Shown: positions 1 to 10,179, counted from the first letter of the stretch. The stretch: DNA of 38,265 bases from Rickettsiales bacterium (GCA_029252805.1 JAQXAR010000037.1:1-38265); one strand, 5' to 3'. Made by a program: numbers and translations. The notes: generated by a model from the letters alone, not told the origin.

Positions 1-4
1 CCGT

Positions 5-116
5 AGAACCCGCAATGAAATATTTTATCAACTCTAACTGCTTATTTCTCGATAACTTACAATGCTTTATATACATCAATAACTCCTAACAATTTAAATG
101 TTAGGTGTCAGCCCCT
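5..116. repeat. Left copy of terminal inverted repeat
   Basis: These 112 bases are the exact reverse complement of positions 38154-38265, compared base by base. The inner edge reads TGTCAGCCCCT; a small hairpin (CCTAACA / TGTTAGG) lies just inside it at about 84-104. Identity stops abruptly after position 116. Such a copy at each edge, pointing inward with the same end, suggests two inverted copies of one mobile or dispersed element at which the assembled segment ends. No transposase is visible inside the window, so the element type is not known. Confidence 0.9.
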
Positions 117-235
117 AATGTTTTAGTAAAAAGTTAGCGACAACTGTAACAACATTAACTTCTTCATACAAATGACAGTTGTGTGACAATGCATTTCATC
201 TTGCGCCTTAGGTGCACCGCGCTACATTCCCTTCC

Positions 236-1753
236 ATGACGATTCCTAAACCTGTTTTACTTTGTATTCTTGATGGCTGGGGCCATAGTGACTCCGCGCA
301 AAATAACGCCATCGCGCAAGCGCATACTCCGAATTGGGAGATGCTGACGCGCAGCTATCCGCATAGCTTGGTCGATGCTTCTGCCGGGGCCGTTGGCTTG
401 CCGGAGGGGCAAATGGGAAATTCGGAAGTCGGGCATACCAATATCGGCGCCGGTCGCGTGGTACTGCAAGATTTACCGAAAATTAATCAAGCGATTAGCG
501 ATGGCAGCCTCGCCAAACATCCTCGCTTGAATGATTATATCGCGAAATTAAAAACCGCCAACGGCACGTGCCACCTTATGGGGTTACTCTCTGACGGCGG
601 CGTGCATTCGCATCAGGATCATCTGGTGGCTTTGGCGAAAATTGTTGCGGATGCCGGCGTGCCCGTAGCGATTCATGCGTTCCTCGATGGGCGTGATACT
701 CCGCCAAAATCGGCGGCTGATTTCATGCAAGCCTTTGAGGCCGCACTTCCGCAAGGCGCGAGCATCGCCACCATATCAGGACGTTACTTTGCGATGGATC
801 GTGATAATCGCTGGGATCGTGTCGAAACCGCATATCGCTGTATGGTGGAGGGCACCTCTCCCACTCGCGCACCGGATGCTGCACAGGCTATTGCCACCGC
901 TTACACACTTGGCCAAACAGATGAATTCGTCGCGCCCGTCGCCATCGGCGATTATGCCGGTATGAAGCGGGGCGATGGATTGCTGATGGGTAATTTCCGC
1001 TCCGACCGCGCACGTCAAATGCTACATAGCTTGATTGACCCAGCCTTCACAGACTTTACGCGTGAACCAATCGCCTTTACTGATATCCTTGGCATGGTCG
1101 AATATTCCAGCGCGCTTGGCGAGATGATGGACTGCCTTTTTCCGCCTGAAGCACTCTCCAATAGCCTCGGCGAGGTCATTGCTAAAGCGGGCCTTAAACA
1201 GCTCCGCATTGCAGAAACAGAGAAATACGCCCATGTGACCTTCTTCTTTAATGGCGGGTCCGAAGCGGTTTATGAGGGCGAAGACCGTATCCTTGTGCCA
1301 TCACCGAATGTCGCCACTTATGACCTACAGCCCGAAATGTCCGCGCCAGAAGTGACGGAGAAACTCACCGCCGCTATTGAATCTGGTACTTATGATCTCA
1401 TCATCTGCAACTATGCCAATACTGATATGGTCGGCCATAGCGGAAATTTAGAGGCAGCTAAAAAAGCAGTTGAAGCCGTCGACACCGCCATTGGCACATT
1501 GCATTCTGCCATCACGCAAGCGGGTGGAGCCATGCTAATCACCGCAGATCACGGCAATGCAGAGCAAATGGAAGATGAATCAACCGGGCAACCGCATACG
1601 GCGCATACGATCAACCTCGTTCCGTTCCTTGTGGCAGGCGCCGGCGATGTTTCGCTGAAAGATGGCGTATTGGCCGATATTTCACCGACGATTCTACAAC
1701 TCATGCAGCGCGACCAACCGGCAGAGATGACCGGCCAGTCGCTCATTAAATAA
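236..1753 (+). CDS. gpmI: 2,3-bisphosphoglycerate-independent phosphoglycerate mutase
   Basis: GpmI interconverts 3-phosphoglycerate and 2-phosphoglycerate in glycolysis and gluconeogenesis, using two metal ions, in the cytoplasm. The protein opens with the family signature CILDGWG and carries the phosphoserine motif MGNSEVGHTNIGAGR, with the catalytic Ser near residue 63, as usual in this family. The metal-site motif ITADHGNAEQM lies near the C-terminus. From the ATG at 236 the protein has 505 residues, the normal length of about 510. An in-frame GTG at 212 would add eight residues before the conserved start; neither start has a clear Shine-Dalgarno sequence, and I chose 236 by family alignment. 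It is followed after one base by the EnvC-like gene, so the two are probably co-transcribed. Identification is secure. Confidence 0.96.
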   Translation: MTIPKPVLLCILDGWGHSDSAQNNAIAQAHTPNWEMLTRSYPHSLVDASAGAVGLPEGQMGNSEVGHTNIGAGRVVLQDLPKINQAISDGSLAKHPRLNDYIAKLKTANGTCHLMGLLSDGGVHSHQDHLVALAKIVADAGVPVAIHAFLDGRDTPPKSAADFMQAFEAALPQGASIATISGRYFAMDRDNRWDRVETAYRCMVEGTSPTRAPDAAQAIATAYTLGQTDEFVAPVAIGDYAGMKRGDGLLMGNFRSDRARQMLHSLIDPAFTDFTREPIAFTDILGMVEYSSALGEMMDCLFPPEALSNSLGEVIAKAGLKQLRIAETEKYAHVTFFFNGGSEAVYEGEDRILVPSPNVATYDLQPEMSAPEVTEKLTAAIESGTYDLIICNYANTDMVGHSGNLEAAKKAVEAVDTAIGTLHSAITQAGGAMLITADHGNAEQMEDESTGQPHTAHTINLVPFLVAGAGDVSLKDGVLADISPTILQLMQRDQPAEMTGQSLIK

Positions 1754-1754
1754 G

Positions 1755-2798
1755 ATGCTCCGCGTTTTCTTATTGTCTGTTCTACTGCTGGCGACTCCGC
1801 TCTTCGCACAAGCGGGGCAAACAGAGATCAACCAGCTGCAAGAAAAACTCATTACGCTTGCCAAGAAACTACGCAGCGGAGAAGGCAAGCTCGCAAAACT
1901 TGCTCATAAACAAGCCAGACTCGACGCGCGAATTACCGATGCTCGCACCCGTATGGATGAGAATCGCGAGGAAATTGACACGTTATTAAAAAGCCTGATT
2001 CGTCTCTCTCGTACGCCGCCCGAAGCGATCGTCGCCATGCCAGGTGAACTACGCCATACGCTCCAAGCGGCGCAACTCATGACGAACCTGACCGAGCAGC
2101 TTCAAACAAAAACAGGGCAACTCGCCCACACCCTTAAGACGCTCAAAACAGACGAATTAGAGATGGCCGAAACGCGTGTTAGCCTCCAACAGCAACAGAA
2201 GCGATTAGTCGCATCCCAACGGGCGATGGCAGAAAAGCTAAAGATACGAAAAACGGCCTACCGAAAGAATAATAAAAGCTTCACCGAGCGCGTCAAAGAA
2301 GCCAGTAAGATCAAAAAATCATCACGCGATTTAAAACAACTCGTCACCAAATTAGAAAAGACAAAGCGCGGCAAAAAAGCACCCGCAAAAGTGTCCTATT
2401 CAAAAGGTCGCGCATTTAGTAAAAGCAAAGGCAGCGTGCGCCTACCTGTCGCTGGGCGTATCATCAAGCGCTTCGGCCAAAAAGAGGGCGTCGATCAAAC
2501 CAGCCATGGGTATAAATTGGCGAGTGCCGCCGGTGCTACAGTCATCTCCCCTGCCTCAGGCGAAGTGATGTTTACAGGCCCCTTCCTTGATTATGGCAAT
2601 ATTGTGATCTTGCGATATGACCGTGGATACCACTTATTACTCGCTGGAATGGATCGGATCGATTGCTCGGTTGGGCAAAAAATTCGTAAAGGTGAACCCG
2701 TAGGGCGTTTGAAGGGTAGCAATAATTCCAAAGCTGATTTATACATGGAGTTACGCAAAAATGGTAAGCCCGTTGATCCCTCACCGTGGTTTGGCTAA
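1755..2798 (+). CDS. EnvC-type murein hydrolase activator (degenerate M23/LytM)
   Basis: This is a 347-residue exported protein. It has a signal peptide (hydrophobic residues 3-18, likely cleavage after AQA near residue 20), then a long Lys/Glu/Gln-rich coiled coil to about residue 190, a basic linker, and a C-terminal LytM/peptidase M23 domain at about 225-347. The zinc-binding residues of active M23 enzymes are missing: the region of the usual HxxxD reads SHGYKL and the usual HxH reads LYMEL. EnvC proteins of this build do not cut peptidoglycan but activate amidases at the division septum. That role is inferred from family knowledge. It sits one base after gpmI and 45 bases before ctpA, an order found in other alphaproteobacteria. 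It could also be called a general M23-family protein. Confidence 0.85.
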   Translation: MLRVFLLSVLLLATPLFAQAGQTEINQLQEKLITLAKKLRSGEGKLAKLAHKQARLDARITDARTRMDENREEIDTLLKSLIRLSRTPPEAIVAMPGELRHTLQAAQLMTNLTEQLQTKTGQLAHTLKTLKTDELEMAETRVSLQQQQKRLVASQRAMAEKLKIRKTAYRKNNKSFTERVKEASKIKKSSRDLKQLVTKLEKTKRGKKAPAKVSYSKGRAFSKSKGSVRLPVAGRIIKRFGQKEGVDQTSHGYKLASAAGATVISPASGEVMFTGPFLDYGNIVILRYDRGYHLLLAGMDRIDCSVGQKIRKGEPVGRLKGSNNSKADLYMELRKNGKPVDPSPWFG

Positions 2799-2843
2799 AA
2801 CACTCATAAATAGAATAAAAATTATTAAAAGGCTTCTTACATA

Positions 2844-4250
2844 ATGTTAAAATCTCTTGCTACCGCGCTCGTCTGTACTTCTTTTATTTTGACTACCCTA
2901 CCGACCGCGACGCTCGCAGCGAATAACGATGAAATCGATAGCGGCATACGCAAGCTAGATAAACGCACGTTCGAGTTTCTCAACCTCTTTGGCGAAGTCT
3001 TCGAGCGCGTGCGTAATGATTATGTCGAAGAAGTCGATGATGGCGAAGTGATTGAAAATGCGATTAACGGCATGCTCTCCTCGCTTGATCCGCACTCAAG
3101 CTACCTCACGGAAAAAAGCTTCAAAGAAATGCAAGTTCAAACCAAAGGTGAATTTGGCGGCCTCGGCATTGAAGTGACGATGGAAAATGGCTTAGTCAAA
3201 GTGGTATCTCCTATTGATGATACCCCTGCCTCGAAAGCTGGTGTCGAAGCCGGTGATTATATCAGCCATATTGATGATGAACCCGTGATGGGGCTAACCC
3301 TTTCGGAAGCCGTTGAGAAAATGCGCGGCCTAAGAGATACGAAAATTAAAATCACTATCTTACGCGAAGGCGCAAATGAGCCGATCGAAATTACGCTGAC
3401 GCGCGCGATTATTGAGATTCGATCTGCCAAATGGAAAGAAGAAGGCAAAGTCGGCTATCTGCGCGTCACTTCATTTTCGGAACATACAGGCAAAAAAATG
3501 CGCGAAGGCATTGCCGAATTGAAAAAGAATATTCCCGATATGACCGGCCTCGTGCTTGATTTACGCAACAATCCAGGCGGCTTGCTCGACCAAGCTATCT
3601 CAGTTTCGGATGCATTCCTAAGCCGCGGGGAAATCGTTTCCACTCGTGGCCGCGATAAAAACGACATCCGCCGTTACGGTGCGACATCGGGTGATCTTCT
3701 CAGTGACTTACCGATCGTTGTTCTCATTAATGAGGGTTCTGCTTCCGCTTCTGAGATTGTCGCCGGCGCCTTACAAGATCACAAACGCGCGGTCGTCATG
3801 GGCACAAAATCTTTCGGTAAAGGTTCGGTGCAAACGGTGATTCCACTCCCAGGGCACGGAGCCATGCGCCTCACCACTTCGCGTTATTACACGCCATCTG
3901 GCACATCGATTCAGGCGGAAGGCATTGCGCCAGATATTGAAGTGCAACAAGCAAAAATCGAACTCGTTAAAGGCGGTAAACAACGCTACGAATCTGACCT
4001 TCGCGGAGCCCTCAAAAATAAAGACAAAAAAGGCTTATCTCGTTTATTTAGTGGCAAAGATAAAGAGGAGGACAAGAAAGAAGAAGTGACTGCCGGAAAA
4101 GCACCTAAACTTGGTAGCGCTGATGACTTCCAACTTTCTCGTGCAATTGACTTATTACGTGGCCTTTCCATCGTCAGCGGGAAGAACGAAATAAAGCCAA
4201 AGCCCGCTAAAACAGCAGACATAAAGAAGGAACTTAAGGTAGCGAAGTGA
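2844..4250 (+). CDS. ctpA: Carboxy-terminal processing peptidase (S41 family)
   Basis: CtpA is a periplasmic serine protease that trims or degrades proteins from their C-termini. The 468-residue protein has a signal peptide (about 1-25, ending TLA-AN), an N-terminal helical region, a PDZ domain at about 100-175 (starting GEFGGLGIEV), and the S41 catalytic core. The Ser/Lys dyad is visible as Ser301 in GSASASEI and Lys326 in SFGKGSVQ, with the spacing of 25 seen in characterised family members. The C-terminal tail (about 380-468) is charged and Lys/Glu rich. The stop codon overlaps the GTG start of the next gene (GTGA), showing translational coupling. The upstream purine-rich stretch AAAAGG is rather far from the ATG. 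Confidence 0.95.
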   Translation: MLKSLATALVCTSFILTTLPTATLAANNDEIDSGIRKLDKRTFEFLNLFGEVFERVRNDYVEEVDDGEVIENAINGMLSSLDPHSSYLTEKSFKEMQVQTKGEFGGLGIEVTMENGLVKVVSPIDDTPASKAGVEAGDYISHIDDEPVMGLTLSEAVEKMRGLRDTKIKITILREGANEPIEITLTRAIIEIRSAKWKEEGKVGYLRVTSFSEHTGKKMREGIAELKKNIPDMTGLVLDLRNNPGGLLDQAISVSDAFLSRGEIVSTRGRDKNDIRRYGATSGDLLSDLPIVVLINEGSASASEIVAGALQDHKRAVVMGTKSFGKGSVQTVIPLPGHGAMRLTTSRYYTPSGTSIQAEGIAPDIEVQQAKIELVKGGKQRYESDLRGALKNKDKKGLSRLFSGKDKEEDKKEEVTAGKAPKLGSADDFQLSRAIDLLRGLSIVSGKNEIKPKPAKTADIKKELKVAK

Positions 4251-5578
4251 CCTCTGAAACCCCAGAATCCATCTGGCATTGGATTTCCTCCTCAATGTGG
4301 AAAATCATCTGCGGGGCAATGGCACTCATTTGCCTATTTCTACTGCTCAGCTATTTCGCGCAGGGCAGCAAACTAGCTGATAACGCTCTTAGCAATGCAC
4401 AGCGTTTGATTATCCCACTGCAAGAAGATGGCGAATGGGTTGGCACGAAAGTCAAAGTCGATAGGGGTGATAAAACTCCGTCTAGAAAGGGGAAAGCGGC
4501 ACTTACCCCCACCCAAAGCAGAACTACTACTGCAGCACATGTGCCCCAAGAGCACCTCCCCAGTGAAGGTCATGCGGCTAACTTAACGGGTACCGTTCCC
4601 GAAAGCATGCCAGACACGACAGAGCCACGCCTCACACAAGATACAGAGGTCATCATCAATACTGCAATCGAACCACTCACAATGCCTCAAACTCAGACTC
4701 CAACAGCGATTGCTGGAATGGCTCCTGAACCTGAGCCAGCCCCTAATGCGCCCCTAACACCACTCGCGAAACGTCCGTATGATGAAGCATTGAACGCCGC
4801 ACCCACCGCTGACTTAAATGAGAAAATTGGTGAACATTTAATTCCGCGCATTGCCGAAGATGGCACCAAACCGTGGAAGCATTTCGGGAAACCATTTGCA
4901 GATGATAAGGTAAAGCCGATCATCGCCGTGATCGTTCGTGGCCTTGGGCTTGGTCGCCTAACGACCGAAAATGCCCTCAATTTACACGGCAATGTAACGC
5001 TTAGCTTCTCGCCTTATGCAAAGAACACCAATATGTGGGGCAGCCACGCGCGCAATATCGGTCATGAAATCATGATTGACCTGCCACAGGAAAGCGTCTC
5101 ATACCCTGCCGATGACCCTGGCCCTTATGCGCTCCTCAACACGCTAGATGCTGAGAGCAATAAAACTCGCCTACATTGGGTGATGAGCCGTATCCCAGGC
5201 TATGTTGGCTTCCTGCAGAATGACAATCCTGCTCCTCAAAGTGCGGATATGATTAGCGCTTTCACTGAACTGGCGAAACGCGGCGTCTTCCTCATTGAGT
5301 CCCCCATCGAAAAAACAACCAGCCTTACCAGACAGCAAGAGCAAATGGGGTTACTCACGCATCCTTACACCCGTAATTTAGATGAAATTTTAAGCGAAGA
5401 AGAGATTCAACGGCAGCTTGATTTACTCGTCAAGGATGCGAAAAAACATGGCACCGCGATCGCCGTCGCACGCCCCTACCCGCTCACGTTGGAACTCTTG
5501 AATAAATGGACAGAAGAACTGGATGCACTCGGCGTTACGCTTGCCCCTGTCTCAGCGGTGATTGAACGTGAGCTCTAA
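4247..5578 (+). CDS. Divergent polysaccharide deacetylase family protein (DUF610)
   Basis: This 443-residue protein starts at a GTG that overlaps the ctpA stop codon by four bases. It has one membrane anchor at about residues 18-37, a long Pro/Thr/Glu-rich linker to about 190, and a C-terminal domain from about 222 beginning KPIIAVIVRGLGLG. The blocks LSFSPYAKN, GHEIMIDLPQE, PGYVGFLQND and the late GTAIAVARPYP fit the divergent polysaccharide deacetylase family (YibQ/DUF610, PF04748). The usual start of this domain is an I-x-x-V-I-x-D/R-x-G-x-G pattern, here with Arg. The linker-plus-anchor architecture places the domain in the periplasm. Activity on a glycan is not proven for this family. 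Its place between ctpA and rppH matches the order in many alphaproteobacteria. Confidence 0.85.
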   Translation: MTSETPESIWHWISSSMWKIICGAMALICLFLLLSYFAQGSKLADNALSNAQRLIIPLQEDGEWVGTKVKVDRGDKTPSRKGKAALTPTQSRTTTAAHVPQEHLPSEGHAANLTGTVPESMPDTTEPRLTQDTEVIINTAIEPLTMPQTQTPTAIAGMAPEPEPAPNAPLTPLAKRPYDEALNAAPTADLNEKIGEHLIPRIAEDGTKPWKHFGKPFADDKVKPIIAVIVRGLGLGRLTTENALNLHGNVTLSFSPYAKNTNMWGSHARNIGHEIMIDLPQESVSYPADDPGPYALLNTLDAESNKTRLHWVMSRIPGYVGFLQNDNPAPQSADMISAFTELAKRGVFLIESPIEKTTSLTRQQEQMGLLTHPYTRNLDEILSEEEIQRQLDLLVKDAKKHGTAIAVARPYPLTLELLNKWTEELDALGVTLAPVSAVIEREL

Positions 5579-6035
5579 TCTTCCCTACCGCAAATGCGCC
5601 GGTATTATGCTACTAAATGATGCCAATCAGGTATTTGTTGCCAAGCGCATCGACATGCGTGCTGAAGCATGGCAGATGCCCCAAGGCGGCATTGACGAAG
5701 GCGAAGATCCACACACCACGGCCTTCCGCGAAATGGAAGAAGAGATCGGCACAGCTAAAGGCGAAGTGATCGCTGAGAGTGCAAATTGGCTGACTTATGA
5801 TCTACCGGAGGCACTCATCCCCAAAGTATGGAATGGGAAATACCGCGGACAAGAGCAAAAATGGTTCTTGATGCGTTTCACGGGCAAAGATTCCGATATC
5901 AATATCGAAACCGAACATCCTGAATTTCTGGAATGGAAATGGGCTGATCCGCAAACTTTGCCCGATATTATCGTCCCGTTTAAGAAGCAACTATATGCAG
6001 ATATCTTAGCAGAATTTCAGGGTTATCTAAAGTAA
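5568..6035 (+). CDS. rppH: RNA pyrophosphohydrolase (Nudix)
   Basis: RppH removes pyrophosphate from the 5' end of triphosphorylated RNA and so starts mRNA decay; related alphaproteobacterial proteins were called IalA or dinucleoside polyphosphate hydrolase. The complete Nudix box runs from Gly40 to Gly61, with REMEEEIG at its end. The N-terminal YRKCAGIMLLN and the Trp-rich WNGKYRGQEQKWFLMRF block are typical of RppH rather than of MutT. I take the GTG at 5568 (MSSNLPYRKC), which overlaps the upstream gene by 11 bases; an in-frame TTG at 5562 would add two residues, and no strong ribosome binding site separates them. Length of 155 residues is normal. Confidence 0.92.
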   Translation: MSSNLPYRKCAGIMLLNDANQVFVAKRIDMRAEAWQMPQGGIDEGEDPHTTAFREMEEEIGTAKGEVIAESANWLTYDLPEALIPKVWNGKYRGQEQKWFLMRFTGKDSDINIETEHPEFLEWKWADPQTLPDIIVPFKKQLYADILAEFQGYLK

Positions 6036-6039
6036 AGTC

Positions 6040-6053
6040 CCTGCCGTCGCAGG
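6040..6053. terminator. Small hairpin between convergent rppH and udg
   Basis: CCTGC at 6040-6044 pairs with GCAGG at 6049-6053 around a four-base loop, in the 26-base gap between the two convergent stop codons. No T-run follows on either strand, so a terminator role is only suggested by position. Confidence 0.3.
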
Positions 6054-6061
6054 TATGATGG

Positions 6062-6742
6062 CTACAGCAAGCTTTGCGCCTTACTTATCACCTCATCAAA
6101 CATCTTTAAGGTTAGGCGCCCTGTATTCACATTATAGCGCGACGTATGGTAGGAGTTGAGGATTTGGTAACCATCAATTTCATGCACGGCGCTATGCTCA
6201 AACTTAAAGGCAGATTGCTTTTGGCCTAGTGCTTTCAGCACCGCCTTATGCGAAACAAGCCCTAGCGTTAGAATGACTTTTAAATTCTCCATCGCCTTTA
6301 TCTCTTCCAACAAGAATGGATTACATTCGGCGATTTCTTGCGTAGTGGGCTTATTTTCTGGCGGCACACAGCGCACGGCATTGGTGATGCGGGCATTATC
6401 GAGTTCAAAATGAACCTCCGTCGTTTGATGCTCCGCCGAGCGGAAAATGTCACTCGGTAACTTACCGCCTTCCAACCACGCGCTATCTTGCATAAACCCT
6501 TTTCGTGCGAGAGCTGGATAGAGCAAGTCACCCGCATAATCTCCGGTAAAAGGACGGCCTGTGGCATTGGCGCCCTTAAGGCCTGGAGCCAACCCCACGA
6601 CTAAAAATTCGGCTTCAAGCGCGCCAAAGCTCGGAACCGCACCATTAAAAAATGGCGGATATTTTTGACGATTTTGCTCGTGAAAATCACATAATCGCTC
6701 ACATTTAGGGCAATTCTTGTCCGGAAGTGTGTATTTTTGCAT
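6062..6742 (-). CDS. Uracil-DNA glycosylase, family 5 (UdgB-like)
   Basis: This enzyme removes uracil (and in this family often hypoxanthine or other deaminated bases) from DNA as the first step of base excision repair. Motif 1 reads GLAPGLKGANATGRPFTGD (residues 50-68), close to the family 5 consensus and without the catalytic Asp/Asn of families 1 and 4. The second motif is YHTSRYNVNTGRLT (198-211). Cysteines at 11, 14, 125 and 140 fit the 4Fe-4S cluster of families 4 and 5, with Cys18 as an extra. I start at the ATG at 6742 (MQKYTLPDKNCPKC), giving 226 residues; a longer in-frame ATG at 6814 would add 24 residues with no family match and would run into the groES promoter region. It is divergent from groES. 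Confidence 0.9.
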   Translation of the reverse strand: MQKYTLPDKNCPKCERLCDFHEQNRQKYPPFFNGAVPSFGALEAEFLVVGLAPGLKGANATGRPFTGDYAGDLLYPALARKGFMQDSAWLEGGKLPSDIFRSAEHQTTEVHFELDNARITNAVRCVPPENKPTTQEIAECNPFLLEEIKAMENLKVILTLGLVSHKAVLKALGQKQSAFKFEHSAVHEIDGYQILNSYHTSRYNVNTGRLTLKMFDEVISKAQSLL

Positions 6743-6760
6743 TTTATTTCGCTTGCACCC

Positions 6761-6793
6761 CTTGTACTTTAGCCGCGTATACCCTACATCTAG
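6761..6793 (+). promoter_or_regulatory. Candidate sigma-32-type promoter of groESL
   Basis: CTTG at 6761-6764 is followed after 18 bases by CCTACATCTAG at 6783-6793. This resembles the alphaproteobacterial heat-shock promoter pattern (CTTG, 17-18 bases, CYTATNTNNG), with a C in place of the second T of CYTAT. It lies 58 bases before the groES start. No CIRCE inverted repeat (TTAGCACTC-N9-GAGTGCTAA) is present. Confidence 0.45.
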
Positions 6794-6850
6794 CGCACAA
6801 ATGATGCAAAACATCGTTGTAGGAAAATACTATTTAAATGGAGAATTAAA

Positions 6851-7165
6851 ATGAACGTACGTCCGCTACATGACCGAGTATTGGTTCGTCGCCTAGAGTC
6901 TGAAACAAAGACTGCTGGTGGTATCATCATCCCTGACAGCGCCAAAGAAAAGCCTATGGAAGGCGAAGTAATGTCTGTTGGCACTGGCCACAAATCTGAA
7001 GATGGCAAAGTAACTGCACTTGATGTGAAAGCCGGTGATGTTGTTTTATTCACTAAATGGGCTGGCACGGAAGTGAAAGTTGAAGGCGAAGAGCTGATGA
7101 TTATGAAAGAGTCAGACATCCTCGCTATCGTTGAAGATAAATCAGCTGCGAAACAAGCAGCGTAA
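6851..7165 (+). CDS. groS: Co-chaperonin GroES
   Basis: GroES forms the heptameric lid of the GroEL folding chamber. The 104-residue protein begins [14 protein letters not shown] and contains the mobile loop [20 protein letters not shown] (about 17-36) that contacts GroEL, followed by the conserved [10 protein letters not shown] and [11 protein letters not shown] blocks. Lengths around 95-105 are standard. A good ribosome binding site (GGAG, eight bases before the ATG) supports the start. It is followed after 22 bases by groEL in the usual operon. Confidence 0.98.
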   Translation: MNVRPLHDRVLVRRLESETKTAGGIIIPDSAKEKPMEGEVMSVGTGHKSEDGKVTALDVKAGDVVLFTKWAGTEVKVEGEELMIMKESDILAIVEDKSAAKQAA

Positions 7166-7169
7166 CTAA

Positions 7170-8852
<1,683 letters not shown>

Positions 8853-8880
8853 TCCAAACACTTTAACGCACTAAGAATCA

Positions 8881-8914
8881 GGGCTGGAGAGAAATCTCCG
8901 GCCCTTTTTCTTTT
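8881..8914 (+). terminator. Rho-independent terminator of groESL
   Basis: GGGCTGGAGA (8881-8890) pairs with TCTCCGGCCC (8895-8904), ten base pairs with one G-T wobble and a four-base loop, followed by TTTTTCTTTT. This is a textbook intrinsic terminator 28 bases after the groEL stop codon. Confidence 0.9.
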
Positions 8915-8942
8915 CTAACTTCTCGCTCGCCTCCTCGCCACT

Positions 8943-8973
8943 CGTCATTGCCCAACTTGTTCGGGCAATGACG
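8943..8973. repeat. Palindromic intergenic repeat
   Basis: CGTCATTGCCC (8943-8953) and GGGCAATGACG (8963-8973) form a perfect 11-bp inverted repeat with a nine-base spacer. The arms resemble the widespread CGTCATTGC-type intergenic palindromes found in many bacteria. It lies between the groESL terminator and the iron-uptake promoter and encodes nothing evident. Confidence 0.75.
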
Positions 8974-9010
8974 GTAGAAAAACATGACATAAATTTAACA
9001 TCCCGACCAC

Positions 9011-9039
9011 TTGCAACTGATTCTCACTTACTATATAGT
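9011..9039 (+). promoter_or_regulatory. Sigma-70 promoter overlapped by Fur-like box
   Basis: TTGCAA (9011-9016) and TATAGT (9034-9039) are separated by exactly 17 bases, a good housekeeping promoter. The sequence TGCAACTGATTCTCACTTA (9012-9030) between and over these elements resembles the Fur box family (compare the classical TGCAAATGATAATCATT type). This would let an iron-responsive repressor block the promoter when iron is plentiful. The promoter is well supported; the Fur assignment is an inference, since alphaproteobacterial iron regulation can also use Irr or RirA. Confidence 0.6.
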
Positions 9040-9060
9040 CTTCGCGTAATGGAGAAACAC

Positions 9061-9381
9061 ATGAAATTCTTAACACTCGCCCTCACCCTTGCTTTGATTG
9101 CCGTTAATGCAAACGCGATGGAAACTCGTGAGATTATTATTAAGGATCACAAATTTATACCAGAGGTACTGACCATCCCGGCTGACACTCGTGTAAAATT
9201 ACTCGTAAAGAATCAAGACCCAACCGCCGCCGAGTTCGAAAGCGACGATTTCAAACGCGAGAAGATCCTCCCCGGCAATAGCCAAGCAAATATCTTCATC
9301 CCCGCGCTGCCAGTCGGCGAATATAAATTTTTCGATGAATTTAACGTCGACACCACCCAAGGCATTTTAAAGGTCGAATAG
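9061..9381 (+). CDS. Periplasmic cupredoxin-like protein, iron-uptake partner
   Basis: This is a 106-residue exported protein: signal peptide at 1-19 (MKFLTLALTLALIAVNANA) and then a single cupredoxin-like beta-sandwich domain (IIIKDHKFIPEVLTIPADT, KNQDPTAAEFESDDF, PVGEYKFFDEF). Proteins with the same block order (KNQD..EFES....REK..PG) commonly sit beside FTR1 permeases. The copper ligands of classical cupredoxins (His-Cys-His-Met) are not present: there is no Cys, and one His. Several acidic residues (EFESDD) could bind iron instead, which is an inference. The start at 9061 has GGAG eight bases upstream; an upstream in-frame ATG at 8968 lies inside the palindromic repeat and before the promoter, so is not used. 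It is three bases from the permease gene. Confidence 0.82.
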   Translation: MKFLTLALTLALIAVNANAMETREIIIKDHKFIPEVLTIPADTRVKLLVKNQDPTAAEFESDDFKREKILPGNSQANIFIPALPVGEYKFFDEFNVDTTQGILKVE

Positions 9382-9384
9382 ATA

Positions 9385-10179
9385 ATGTACGGCGTTAGCA
9401 TATTTGTATTACGAGAAGTGTTTGAAATTGCACTCATCATCAGCGTCATGCTCGCCGCAACACGCGGTCTTAGCGGACGCATGCCTTACATCTGGGGCGG
9501 CATGGTTGCCGGTGCTGCGGGTGCTGCCGTGATCGCCGCCTTCACCAGCACCATCAGCCAACTAGCCGATGGTATGGGGCAAGAAATCCTCAATGCCGGC
9601 ATCCTCCTGACTGCCGCCGCAATGATTGGCTGGACGGCGATCTGGATGCGCGTACATGGCCGCGAGCTGTCTCAAAACATCAAAAGCGCTGCCAATAACA
9701 ACTCCATGTGGATACTCTTCACTATCATCGCCCTCGCCGTATTCCGCGAAGGCGCAGAGATGGTACTTTTCTCTTTCGGCGCCCATGCTCAAGGCACTAC
9801 ATGGTTCGAAATTAGCGAAGGTGCCGTGATCGGCCTTATTGGCGGCGTGGTCATCGGCACGCTCTTCTATCTGGGCATGATCAAGCTCTTCGCCCGCCAT
9901 TTTCTTAGCATCACGAGTACGCTCCTGACCTTCCTAGCCGCGGGCTTAGCCGCCAAAGGCGTCTATTACCTCGCCATGGTCGGCTTGGTGCCAGAATTTG
10001 GTTACCAGCTATGGGATAGCAGCTTCCTCGTCAGCAATGAAAGCATCCTCGGCGAATCCCTCGGCGTGCTACTAGGCTATAACGCCACCCCATCCGGCAT
10101 TGAGCTAATGGTTTACGTCGCCACCCTAGCCCTCATTTACAGCGGTTTGAGAGCCTCACAGAAAAGCCACTCCTCCTAA
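9385..10179 (+). CDS. FTR1-family iron permease
   Basis: This 264-residue integral membrane protein, with about seven hydrophobic segments, belongs to the FTR1/EfeU family of iron transporters. The two acidic iron-binding motifs are visible: REVFE at residues 10-14 and FREGAE near residue 120. The family consensus is REGxE, so the first copy has Val for Gly but keeps the Arg and both Glu. Conserved blocks around GVYYLAMVGLVPEFGYQLWD near residue 200 also fit. The gene follows the cupredoxin gene by three bases, and both are probably made from one iron-regulated transcript. Whether the pair takes up ferrous or ferric iron cannot be told from sequence; no EfeB peroxidase is adjacent. Confidence 0.9.
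   Translation: MYGVSIFVLREVFEIALIISVMLAATRGLSGRMPYIWGGMVAGAAGAAVIAAFTSTISQLADGMGQEILNAGILLTAAAMIGWTAIWMRVHGRELSQNIKSAANNNSMWILFTIIALAVFREGAEMVLFSFGAHAQGTTWFEISEGAVIGLIGGVVIGTLFYLGMIKLFARHFLSITSTLLTFLAAGLAAKGVYYLAMVGLVPEFGYQLWDSSFLVSNESILGESLGVLLGYNATPSGIELMVYVATLALIYSGLRASQKSHSS

Noticed and set aside
140-182. 8-bp inverted repeat ACAACTGT / ACAGTTGT upstream of gpmI as an operator
   Set aside because: The half-sites are 27 bases apart and short; no promoter elements are clear around them, so the match may be chance.
6743-6850. CIRCE element before groES
   Set aside because: No TTAGCACTC-N9-GAGTGCTAA or close variant is present in the spacer.
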